A stretch of DNA of 8,599 nt from Nitrospiria bacterium (lineage in GTDB: Bacteria; Nitrospirota; Nitrospiria; JACQBZ01). The notes beneath the pieces were generated by a model, which was given only the letters and a program-made list of their open reading frames with translations, had not been told where the DNA came from and made no database searches. How positions within the stretch are numbered: position 1 is the first letter of the stretch; each line of letters starts with the position of its first letter. Location of the stretch: positions 3,812 to 12,410 of the forward strand of contig CAKKOZ010000127.1 in assembly GCA_919901335.1 (NCBI GenBank), given 5' to 3'. The position numbers and the translations under genes are program-made. Positions 1 to 6,370 of the stretch are shown here, one piece after another.

Positions 1-771
1 ATCCGGTCGGAAGGGATTCGGGTCCTGGCCCGGGCGCTCAAGCGTGTCGGCGAAGTCTATGTCGTGGCGCCGGACCGCGAGCGCACGGCGGCCGGCCATT
101 CCCTCACGTTGCACAAGCCGCTTCGCATCGAGGAGCACGGACCTCGGATGTTCGCCGTCAGCGGGACGCCCACGGACTGCGTGAATCTCGCCGTGAATGA
201 AATTCTCCCGCGCCGTCCCGATCTGGTCGTGTCCGGGATCAACCGGGGAGGCAACCTCGGGGACGACGTCACCTATTCCGGTACGGTTTCGGCCGCCATG
301 GAGGGAACCCTTCTGGGGATTCCTTCCATCGCCATCTCGCAGCTTGGGGAAGATCGCTTTCATTTTGAGACCGCGGCGCGGTTTGCGGTCCGCCTGGCCC
401 GGCAGGTCCACCGCAAGGGGCTTCCTCCCGACACCCTCTTGAACGTCAACGTTCCCGACCTTCCACCGCGCGAGATCAAAGGGATGCGCGTCACCTGCCT
501 CGGCCGGCGAATGTTCGATTCCAATAACGTGATCAAAAAGCAGGACCCGCGCGGGAAGACCTATTACTGGATCGGCGGAAACCGGATCGCCTGGGCAGAG
601 CGGAAAGACACGGATCAGGAGGCGGTGGAAGGCGGACGGATCTCGGTGACGCCCGTTCATCTGGACCTGACCAACTACACTGCGCTGGCGGTCCTTCGCG
701 ACTGGGAGAAGCGGTTGATGCCGTCCCACAAGCGGATGCGCCCCGGCCGCCGCTCCCGGCCTTCAGCCTAA
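1..771 (+). CDS. surE: 5'-truncated SurE, 5'/3'-nucleotidase (survival protein E)
   Basis: SurE is a metal-dependent nucleoside monophosphate phosphatase, generally cytosolic, linked to nucleotide salvage and stationary-phase survival. The frame is open from base 1. The first visible residues (IRSEGIRVLARAL) match the segment just after the N-terminal NDDG metal motif, so about 10 codons including both metal-binding Asp residues lie outside the window. Visible family signatures are VVAPDRERTAAGHSLT (visible codons 21-36), GTPTDCVNLA, SGINRGGNLG with the metal-ligand Asn at visible codon 81, SGTVSAAMEG, LNVNVP and a C-terminal SVTPVHLDLTNY. The position usually occupied by a metal-contacting Ser appears to be Thr (visible codon 29). 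The protein ends in a basic tail rich in Arg, Lys and Pro. An ATG at base 64 is internal, since homology continues upstream of it. It is followed after 27 bp by pcm, a classical partner of surE in proteobacteria. Family assignment is firm. Confidence 0.96.
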   Translation: MRSEGIRVLARALKRVGEVYVVAPDRERTAAGHSLTLHKPLRIEEHGPRMFAVSGTPTDCVNLAVNEILPRRPDLVVSGINRGGNLGDDVTYSGTVSAAMEGTLLGIPSIAISQLGEDRFHFETAARFAVRLARQVHRKGLPPDTLLNVNVPDLPPREIKGMRVTCLGRRMFDSNNVIKKQDPRGKTYYWIGGNRIAWAERKDTDQEAVEGGRISVTPVHLDLTNYTALAVLRDWEKRLMPSHKRMRPGRRSRPSA

Positions 772-798
772 TCCCAATCGAAAACAGGAATCCTGCCG

Positions 799-1455
799 AT
801 GGTGAACGATTACGAACGCGCGCGGCTGAGGATGGTGGATGAACAGCTCGTGGCGAGGGGCATCAAAGACCCGCGCGTGCTGTCGGCGATGGGGCGGGTG
901 CCGCGGCATCTCTTTGTCGAAGAGGCCCTTCGGGACCGCGCCTACGGCGATCATGCACTGCCGATCGGCGAGCGCCAGACCATCTCGCAGCCGTACATGG
1001 TGGCCCTGATGACCGAGAGCCTTGCGCTCAAAGGGTCCGAGCGGGTTCTGGAGATCGGGACCGGCTCGGGATATCAGACCGCGGTCCTGGCCGAGCTGGC
1101 CGCGCGGGTCTATTCGATCGAACGGATCGCGGGCCTGGCCGACCGAGCCCGCCGGTTGATCGCGTCGCTCGACTATCGGAATGTGACGATCAAGGTGTTC
1201 GACGGGACGTACGGCTGGAAGGAGCAGGCCCCCTTCGATGCCATCCTGGTGACGGCCGGCTCGCCGGATGTGCCGGCGCCGTTGACCGAGCAATTAAAGG
1301 AGGGGGGGCGCATGATCATCCCGGTGGGCGACCGAACAACTCAGATCTTAAAGAAGGTGACCCGAACGGCGGCCGGAATCGAGGTTTCCTCGATGACCGG
1401 ATGCGTCTTCGTGCCGCTCATCGGCGGCCACGGCTGGCTGGCCGAGGACGCATGA
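799..1455 (+). CDS. pcm: Protein-L-isoaspartate O-methyltransferase
   Basis: Pcm uses S-adenosylmethionine to methylate abnormal L-isoaspartyl residues that arise by ageing of Asn and Asp, starting their repair; it acts in the cytosol. The 218-residue product has normal family length. Visible signatures are RQTISQPYMVALM (60-72, substrate region), the SAM-binding motif I VLEIGTGSGYQTAVLAEL (83-100), an acidic residue at the end of the next strand (YSIE, Glu108), the FDAILVTAG post-motif strand (146-154), GGRMIIPVG (169-177) and the C-terminal CVFVPLIGGHGW (202-213). The ATG at 799 is supported by AGGA at 786-789, nine bases upstream. The gene lies between surE and cysS with short gaps, so co-transcription is likely. 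It appears complete, with no key motif missing. Confidence 0.96.
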   Translation: MVNDYERARLRMVDEQLVARGIKDPRVLSAMGRVPRHLFVEEALRDRAYGDHALPIGERQTISQPYMVALMTESLALKGSERVLEIGTGSGYQTAVLAELAARVYSIERIAGLADRARRLIASLDYRNVTIKVFDGTYGWKEQAPFDAILVTAGSPDVPAPLTEQLKEGGRMIIPVGDRTTQILKKVTRTAAGIEVSSMTGCVFVPLIGGHGWLAEDA

Positions 1456-1462
1456 GAATCGT

Positions 1463-2911
1463 ATGCTGAAGATCTCAAATACATTGACCGGAAAAAAGGA
1501 GCCGTTCCGTTCCAGGGGCACCGCCGGAAAGATTAAGAAGGTCGGAATGTATGTCTGCGGCATCACGGTGTACGATCGCTGCCATTTGGGTCACGCCCGC
1601 TCGGCCGTCGTTTTCGACGTGATCCGGCGGTATCTGGAATACAAAAAGTACAAGGTCCGCTACGTCAAAAATTTCACGGACGTGGACGACAAGATCATTC
1701 TTCGGGCCCATAAAGAGGGCCGGCTCTGGATCGAGGTGGCCGAAACGTATATTCAGGCTTATCACGAGGACATGGCCCGGCTGGGGGTGCCGCCGGCCGA
1801 TGTCGAGCCCCGCGCCACCGAATACATCCCGGAGATGATCGGGTTGATTCAGACGCTGATAAAAAAAAAGGTCGCGTATGTGATCGACGGGAATGTCTAC
1901 TACCGCGTGAAACAGTTCAACGGATACGGGAAGCTTTCGAAAAGAGACACCGAGGATCTTCTGGCCGGCGCACGCGTGGAGGTGGACGAGCGCAAAGAGG
2001 ACCCGCTGGATTTCGCCCTTTGGAAGGCCTCGAAACCCGGAGAGCCGACATGGGAAAGTCCATGGGGCCCGGGCCGGCCCGGCTGGCATATTGAGTGTTC
2101 GGCGATGTCTATGGCCTTGTTGGGCCAGACCTTCGACATTCACGGCGGCGGTAAAGATCTGATCTTTCCTCATCACGAAAACGAGATCGCGCAGTCGGAG
2201 GGCGCGACCGGAAAGCCGTTCGCGCGGTACTGGGTCCACAACGGTTTCGTCAACGTGAATCAGGAAAAGATGTCCAAGTCGCTTGGAAATTTTTTCACGA
2301 TTCAGGAAATTTTTGAGAAATCGCCATGGCCGGAAGCCGTGACGGCCGAGGTCCTTCGTTATTTTCTCGTCTCGACACAGTATCGTAGCCCGATCGATTT
2401 TTCGGACGAGGCGCTGAAGTCGGCCAAGGCGGGGCTGGATAATTTCTACCGGATGTTCCAGAAATTAGATGAGCCGGTGGCGACGGCGTCCTTGCCGCGC
2501 GGGCGGAAACTGCGCGTTGCGCTCAAGGCCTTCCCGAAACGGTTTGAGGCCGCGATGGATGACGACTTTAATACCGCACTGGCCGTCAGCGAGATGCAGC
2601 AGCTTCGTGCGGCGGTCAATGCGGTGCTGGATCAAGGCCTTTCCCGTCCATTGTCTCAAGCCGTCCAAAAACTCTTCCGGAAGCATGGGGCGGTGCTGGG
2701 TCTTTTTTCGTTTTCGATCGGGCAATGGACCCGAACAAAAGAAACCGGCACGGCGATCTCAGCGGCTGATGTGGAGCAACGGCTCAAAGAACGGGACGAC
2801 GCCCGTCATCGGAAGGACTGGGCGCGGGCCGACGCCATCCGGGAGCAGCTCGCCGATGCGGGAATTATTCTGGAAGACCGGCCTGACGGGACGACGAGGA
2901 TAAGGCGATGA
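1463..2911 (+). CDS. cysS: Cysteinyl-tRNA synthetase (class I)
   Basis: CysRS attaches cysteine to tRNA-Cys using ATP; it is essential and cytosolic. The 482-residue product has the usual bacterial length. The N-terminal Rossmann domain shows MYVCGITVYDRCHLGHARS (29-47) with the HIGH-type signature HLGH (41-44). The KMSKS signature is intact (EKMSKSLGN, 268-276). The zinc-site residues of the family are present: Cys32, Cys212, His237 and Glu241, with Trp208 in GWHIECSAM contacting the substrate side chain. A DALR-like helical region follows (about 340-415), and a basic C-terminal anticodon-binding segment ends the protein. The gene starts 7 bp after pcm; its Shine-Dalgarno is weak, which suggests translational coupling. 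Its stop overlaps the rlmB start (ATGA at 2908-2911). In many bacteria cysS and an rRNA methyltransferase gene of this type are adjacent, which supports both calls. Confidence 0.98.
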   Translation: MLKISNTLTGKKEPFRSRGTAGKIKKVGMYVCGITVYDRCHLGHARSAVVFDVIRRYLEYKKYKVRYVKNFTDVDDKIILRAHKEGRLWIEVAETYIQAYHEDMARLGVPPADVEPRATEYIPEMIGLIQTLIKKKVAYVIDGNVYYRVKQFNGYGKLSKRDTEDLLAGARVEVDERKEDPLDFALWKASKPGEPTWESPWGPGRPGWHIECSAMSMALLGQTFDIHGGGKDLIFPHHENEIAQSEGATGKPFARYWVHNGFVNVNQEKMSKSLGNFFTIQEIFEKSPWPEAVTAEVLRYFLVSTQYRSPIDFSDEALKSAKAGLDNFYRMFQKLDEPVATASLPRGRKLRVALKAFPKRFEAAMDDDFNTALAVSEMQQLRAAVNAVLDQGLSRPLSQAVQKLFRKHGAVLGLFSFSIGQWTRTKETGTAISAADVEQRLKERDDARHRKDWARADAIREQLADAGIILEDRPDGTTRIRR

Positions 2912-3678
2912 AGACGGCGTCCGATTCCAAACATAAACAGTCACAACAAGAGCGGATCTTCGGGATTCATCCTCTGATGGAGGCCCTTCAGGGCGGGCGC
3001 AGCGTCGAGCGGATTTATATTGCCAAGGGCCGCGGCGGGACCGCGGTGGAAGATCTCATACGGCTTGCGCGCTCCAAAGGCGTGCCTCTGCATTTCGAGC
3101 CCCGCGAGGTTCTGGACCGTATCATCGGGAGCACGAAACATCAAGGGGTGATGGGCCTGGTCGCGGCCAAGGCCTATGGGACGCTGGAGGAAATCCTGTC
3201 GCGGGCATCGAGTCGGGGCGAGGCCGCGGCTGTTCTGGTCCTGGACGGAATCGAAGATCCGCGGAACCTCGGCGCCGTTCTCCGCACGGCCGACGCGGCC
3301 GGATTCCACGGCGTGATCATTCCGCAGCGCCGGGCGGCCGGACTGACCGAGACGGTGGCCAAAGCCTCGGCCGGGGCGCTGGAATATGTCACCGTGGCCC
3401 GTGTCGTCAACCTGACCCAGGCGCTTGGGGCATTGAAAGCGGCGGGGTTGTGGATTTACGGGCTGGATCCCGGCGCCGAGAAAAGTTATCTCGCGTTGGA
3501 TTACCGCGGTCCGACGGCGCTGGTCGTCGGCGCGGAGGGGGGAGGAATCAGCCGGCTCGTGCTGTCGGGCTGCGACGAGCGTGTCCGTCTCCCCATGAAA
3601 GGACGGGTGGCCTCGCTGAATGTCTCGGTCGCGGTGGGTGTGATGGCCTATGAGATTCTCCGCCAGCGAAGCCGTTGA
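2908..3678 (+). CDS. rlmB: 23S rRNA (guanosine-2'-O-)-methyltransferase RlmB / TrmH-family SPOUT enzyme
   Basis: SPOUT-class methyltransferases of this group transfer methyl from SAM to a ribose 2'-OH; E. coli RlmB modifies G2251 of 23S rRNA. The 256-residue product has an N-terminal substrate-binding domain (about 15-88, starting IFGIHPLMEAL) and a knotted catalytic domain. Motif 1 is LDGIEDPRNLGAVLRTADAA with Asn120 and Arg126. Motif 2 is VVGAEGGGISRLV with Glu210. Motif 3 is VRLPMKGRVASLNVSVAVG with Asn238. All line up with the E. coli catalytic positions at a constant offset of 12. The ATG at 2908 overlaps the cysS stop by four bases and is preceded by GAGGA at 2896-2900, seven bases upstream, so translation is probably coupled. 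Assignment to RlmB over another TrmH-family target (tRNA) rests on length, the N-terminal domain and the cysS neighbour; the exact RNA target is inferred. Confidence 0.92.
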   Translation: MKTASDSKHKQSQQERIFGIHPLMEALQGGRSVERIYIAKGRGGTAVEDLIRLARSKGVPLHFEPREVLDRIIGSTKHQGVMGLVAAKAYGTLEEILSRASSRGEAAAVLVLDGIEDPRNLGAVLRTADAAGFHGVIIPQRRAAGLTETVAKASAGALEYVTVARVVNLTQALGALKAAGLWIYGLDPGAEKSYLALDYRGPTALVVGAEGGGISRLVLSGCDERVRLPMKGRVASLNVSVAVGVMAYEILRQRSR

Positions 3679-3704
3679 CTTGATCGGATGCGGCGTGTTA
3701 TAAG
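3675..3704 (+). promoter_or_regulatory. Predicted sigma70-type extended -10 promoter for the FHA-GAF-cyclase gene
   Basis: A TTGACT -35 box (3675-3680) overlaps the rlmB stop codon. After an 18-bp spacer comes TATAAG (3699-3704), preceded by TG one base upstream (3696-3697), which is the extended -10 arrangement. A transcript would start near 3711, leaving a leader of about 20 bases with GGGG (3722-3725) before the ATG at 3732. This suggests the signalling gene is expressed independently of the surE-rlmB run. It is a motif-based prediction only. Confidence 0.5.
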
Positions 3705-3731
3705 GCGGCAAGAGACGAACCGGGGCGAACC

Positions 3732-5381
3732 ATGCATCGATTGATTTTTGAAGAAGATGGGACCCGCCGGATTTTCCCGATCGTCAAAGACGAGACCTCG
3801 CTGGGCCGCACGCCCGAGAACGACGTCGTTCTGACCAACTTCATGATTTCCCGCCTCCACGCCAAGATTGTAAAAGACCGCGAGGGCTACCGCATCCTTG
3901 ATCAGGGCAGCCGAAACGGGACGCAGGTGAACGGCCAGCCCGTTACCGCCGCCCCCCTCCGGGACGGCGACCAAATCCTGCTGGGAAAATTTCCGATCCG
4001 GTTCAGCGAGGTGCTGGATGAGAAGGTCGTGGTGGATGAAAAATCCAGAGAACTGGCCCCCGGCACGATCATCAAACCGTTGTCCGAACTCCTGACGTCT
4101 TCAGGGTCGGAAGAGAACGTTTCCTCGGAACCGAAAAAGGCCGGCGCCCCAAAGTCGGAGCTCAAAACGGCCGGGGCCCATGAGGACCGGGGCGCCAAGA
4201 TTCTCCGCATCCTGAGCCGCGTGGCCGAGGCCTTGATCACGACCCAGCCGGTGGAGCAGGTGCTGCGGACTGTGATGGACCTCGTCTTCTCCTACCTACC
4301 CGCCCATCGTGGCTTTCTGATGCTTTACGAGCCGGGGAGCCATCAGCTGGTGCCCAAGATCGTGAAGTACCGGCATGGGACCAAAGAGACCGGCGAGATC
4401 TCGATCAGCCGGACGATCGCCGACCGCGTCGTCAAAGACCAGGTGGCGATCCTGACCTCGGACGCCAAGCTGGACGATCGCTTTGACGGCGTGCAGAGCA
4501 TCCTGCTCTACAACATCCGGTCGGCGATGTATGCCCCGCTCTGGAACAAAGGCCGTGTGATCGGGATCATCAGCGTGGACTCGCCGGTTCAGGCCGGCGC
4601 GTTTACCCAGGCCGACCTGGATCTGTTCTCGGCGCTGGCCAATTTTTCGGCCGTCGCGATCGAGCAGGCCCGTCTGAACGCAACGATCCAGGAAGAGCAG
4701 ACCCGCCGGACCCGCCTGGAGCGTTACTTTTCCCCCAGCGTCGTCGACCGGATCACCCATGCCAAGGATTCCACCACGGGACACCTCATCGATGTTCAGG
4801 AACGGGAGGTGACCGTGTTGTTCTCGGACCTGGTCGGTTTCACCTCCATGTACGAGAAGATGAAGCCGCAGGACGTGGCCCGGCTTCTGAACGAATATTT
4901 TACCGAGATAATCGAGATCGTCTTCGCGTACGACGGCACGCTTGATAAATACATCGGCGACTGCGTCATGGTGGTGTTCGGCGCGCCGTTTGAGCAGCCG
5001 GATCATGCCGACCGTGCGGTGCGGGCCGCGATCGAGATGCGCGACCGGCTGCAGGAATTCAACCGGAGTCGGCCGGCCGGGCTGCGGCTGAGAGCTCATA
5101 CCGGGATCAACAGCGGGAAGGTGCTGGCGGGGGACATCGGTTCGCACAAACGGAAGGAATATACCGTCATCGGAGACACCGTCAATCTTGCGGCACGCCT
5201 GGAATCCGACATCGCCAAAGCGGATCAGATCATCATCGGCCCGTCCACCCATCAATTGTTGAAGGGGCGGTACGAATTCAAAAACCTAGGCAAGGTGGCC
5301 GTGCGCAGCATCGAGAAGCCGCTGCCGCTTTACGAGGTTCTCGGAGAAAAGGGAAGGACGGAAAAGACGCCCGCCGTTTAA
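3732..5381 (+). CDS. FHA-GAF-class III (IIIb-type) adenylate/guanylate cyclase
   Basis: This cytosolic three-part signalling enzyme is predicted to make cyclic nucleotide, most likely cAMP, from NTP. An FHA domain spans about 1-95, with Gly25-Arg26, SRLH (40-43) and GSRNGT (59-64), the canonical phosphothreonine-binding set. A charged Ser/Ala/Pro-poor-homology linker (about 98-153) joins a GAF domain (about 155-312, containing HRGFLMLYE, APLWNKGRVIGIISVDSP and FSALANFSAVAIEQARL). A short signalling helix with RRTRLERYFSPSVVDRI (325-341) leads into the catalytic domain (about 355-540). There the metal Asp residues are Asp366 (FSDLVGFTS) and Asp410 (YIGD), the substrate Lys is Lys406, the second specificity position is Thr478 (EYTVIGD), and the transition-state residues are Asn485 and Arg489. 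The 44-residue spacing of the metal aspartates and the Thr at N-7 match class IIIb cyclases. No membrane segment is visible. It converges with the lipoprotein gene. The upstream kinase and the GAF ligand are unknown. Confidence 0.94.
   Translation: MHRLIFEEDGTRRIFPIVKDETSLGRTPENDVVLTNFMISRLHAKIVKDREGYRILDQGSRNGTQVNGQPVTAAPLRDGDQILLGKFPIRFSEVLDEKVVVDEKSRELAPGTIIKPLSELLTSSGSEENVSSEPKKAGAPKSELKTAGAHEDRGAKILRILSRVAEALITTQPVEQVLRTVMDLVFSYLPAHRGFLMLYEPGSHQLVPKIVKYRHGTKETGEISISRTIADRVVKDQVAILTSDAKLDDRFDGVQSILLYNIRSAMYAPLWNKGRVIGIISVDSPVQAGAFTQADLDLFSALANFSAVAIEQARLNATIQEEQTRRTRLERYFSPSVVDRITHAKDSTTGHLIDVQEREVTVLFSDLVGFTSMYEKMKPQDVARLLNEYFTEIIEIVFAYDGTLDKYIGDCVMVVFGAPFEQPDHADRAVRAAIEMRDRLQEFNRSRPAGLRLRAHTGINSGKVLAGDIGSHKRKEYTVIGDTVNLAARLESDIAKADQIIIGPSTHQLLKGRYEFKNLGKVAVRSIEKPLPLYEVLGEKGRTEKTPAV
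5378..5381. other. Shared tail-to-tail stop codons (TTAA)
   Basis: The cyclase TAA occupies 5379-5381 on the plus strand and the lipoprotein TAA occupies 5380-5378 on the minus strand, so the self-complementary TTAA serves both genes. There is no room for an intergenic terminator, and I see no convincing hairpin plus T-tract around it. Transcripts of the two genes may therefore overlap at their 3' ends. Confidence 0.9.
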
Positions 5382-6211
5382 AATGTTTTCAGGAGCTCCT
5401 TTTTCTTCTCGTTATACTCTTCTTCCGTGATGAGTCCTTCCTCTTTCAGCTTGTTCAATGTCTTCAGCTTCTCTTCCAGGTTCATCGGAGGCGCCGCGGG
5501 GCCCGGCTCGGCTTTTTCCGGTTCCGTCTCCGGCGCGTCCGGTTGAGCGGGCGGATTTAGGAGCGAGGTGTAATCAATGCCGAGCCACCGTTGCGGCGAT
5601 ACCCATTCCCGGCCTCCGGGGGCCTCTTTTTCTTCCTGAAGCGTCTGAAAGGGACCGGGGGCGATATAAAAATCCTGATCGGTGATTGCCGGAAACGGGT
5701 TTCCACCCACGGGGATGTCCGGGGTGCCCGGCTGGTTGCCCATGAGATACCGGCCCAACAGGATGTTCAGGCGATTGTCTTTGACGAACACGATGCCGGA
5801 GGAGGAGGTTCCTTTGTAGACGCTTCGTTGATGATGGAAGAAGAAGACGACCCGCTCGCTGGGCGCGGCGGTTCGGAGCGCCGCCGCGAGAGGCTTCGCG
5901 AAGGTCTTTGCTTCCTCCGGCGTGAAGGCCGGAAAGGCTTCCGTCTTGGTTTTGAGAATCAGCTTGGATAGGAAGCCGGGGGGCCGTACGATCCGGATCG
6001 TTTCAAGAATCCGCGCCATGTCGGCCTCGCCGATCTCGGCCGGATGCTCAAAGCCCAGGTTGATCGGTTGCCTGGACGCATCGAGCCAAGCCTCCAGGCG
6101 GACCACGTTGTAACTGTCATCGAGAACGGCTCTCGTGAGGGTGTGGGGTGTGGCGCAGCCGGCGGCCAACACCGCGATCAGGGCAACGATGAAGCGAGAG
6201 CGTTTGAACAC
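5378..6211 (-). CDS. Predicted lipoprotein with C-terminal SHOCT-like domain
   Basis: The function is not recognised. I chose the GTG at 6209-6211 because it gives a compact 19-residue type II signal peptide: a KRSR n-region, the hydrophobic run FIVALIAVLAA, and a lipobox ending AAGC with Cys19 as the lipidated residue. The alternative ATG at 6242-6244 adds 11 residues and overlaps the best -10 sequence. The 277-residue product then has a central domain without a motif I know (about 20-215), including ERVVFFFHHQRSVYKGTSSS and ILLGRYLMGN, which looks beta-rich. An acidic Pro/Glu/Ala-rich linker follows (about 219-242). The C-terminus is a helix pair with LKEEGLITEEEYNEKKKELL, the typical SHOCT pattern, a short module often found at protein ends and thought to mediate oligomerisation. 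Alanine after the lipid Cys would favour outer-membrane sorting under E. coli rules. The gene is convergent with the cyclase gene and divergent from ppcA. Confidence 0.82.
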   Translation of the reverse strand: MFKRSRFIVALIAVLAAGCATPHTLTRAVLDDSYNVVRLEAWLDASRQPINLGFEHPAEIGEADMARILETIRIVRPPGFLSKLILKTKTEAFPAFTPEEAKTFAKPLAAALRTAAPSERVVFFFHHQRSVYKGTSSSGIVFVKDNRLNILLGRYLMGNQPGTPDIPVGGNPFPAITDQDFYIAPGPFQTLQEEKEAPGGREWVSPQRWLGIDYTSLLNPPAQPDAPETEPEKAEPGPAAPPMNLEEKLKTLNKLKEEGLITEEEYNEKKKELLKTF

Positions 6212-6247
6212 GACGATTATTTCCCGGTAAGAGATATCCGGCATTTA

Positions 6248-6253
6248 ATCATA
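6248..6253 (-). promoter_or_regulatory. Possible -10 element for the lipoprotein gene
   Basis: On the minus strand TATGAT lies at 6253-6248 in an AT-rich stretch. It would give a start near 6241 and a leader of about 30 bases before the GTG at 6211. The matching -35 region is poor (an A/T-rich hexamer at 17-bp spacing), so this is a weak call. It mainly argues against the upstream ATG, which would sit at or before the transcript start. Confidence 0.3.
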
Positions 6254-6333
6254 TTTCGGTTCTGGAAGGCAATTTTATTTCGAATGGAGCGCGCAGCGGA
6301 CGAGGATGCAGGCGATATGGATCGAGATTTCGG

Positions 6334-6362
6334 TTGAGAAATCCGACGGATTCTGGTATCTT
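6334..6362 (+). promoter_or_regulatory. Predicted sigma70-type promoter for ppcA, very close to the start codon
   Basis: TTGAGA (6334-6339) and TATCTT (6357-6362) are separated by exactly 17 bp, and TG precedes the -10 box by one base (extended -10). A transcript would begin around 6368-6370, only one to three bases before the ATG at 6371. This would make ppcA mRNA leaderless or nearly so, consistent with the absence of a properly spaced Shine-Dalgarno. It is prediction from motif and spacing only. Confidence 0.45.
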
Positions 6363-6370
6363 CCCGGATT

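Noticed and set aside
785..795. Palindrome CAGGAATCCTG just before pcm, considered as a regulatory hairpin
   Set aside because: Only one central base separates the arms, so it cannot form a stable RNA hairpin; it contains the AGGA Shine-Dalgarno and is probably chance.
1475..2239. Minus-strand open frame of 254 codons opposite cysS
   Set aside because: Antisense to the catalytic core of cysteinyl-tRNA synthetase, with no supporting motif or start signal.
2941..3711. Minus-strand open frame of 256 codons opposite rlmB
   Set aside because: Antisense to a conserved SPOUT methyltransferase; Arg/His/Pro/Gly-rich shadow translation with no family signature.
4296..5255. Long minus-strand open frame (319 codons) opposite the cyclase gene
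   Set aside because: It lies wholly antisense to well-conserved GAF and cyclase domains; its translation has no recognisable motif and is explained by GC-rich codon structure of the real gene.
5388..5408. AGGAGCTCCT followed by TTTTTCTTCT, considered as a terminator for the cyclase gene
   Set aside because: The palindrome allows only a three-pair stem with a four-base loop, and the sequence is explained by Lys/Glu/Leu codons at the 3' end of the lipoprotein gene.
6245..6370. Divergent intergenic region searched for a CRP-type site or riboswitch
   Set aside because: No TGTGA-N6-TCACA-like palindrome and no recognisable riboswitch structure; only the predicted promoter elements are supportable.
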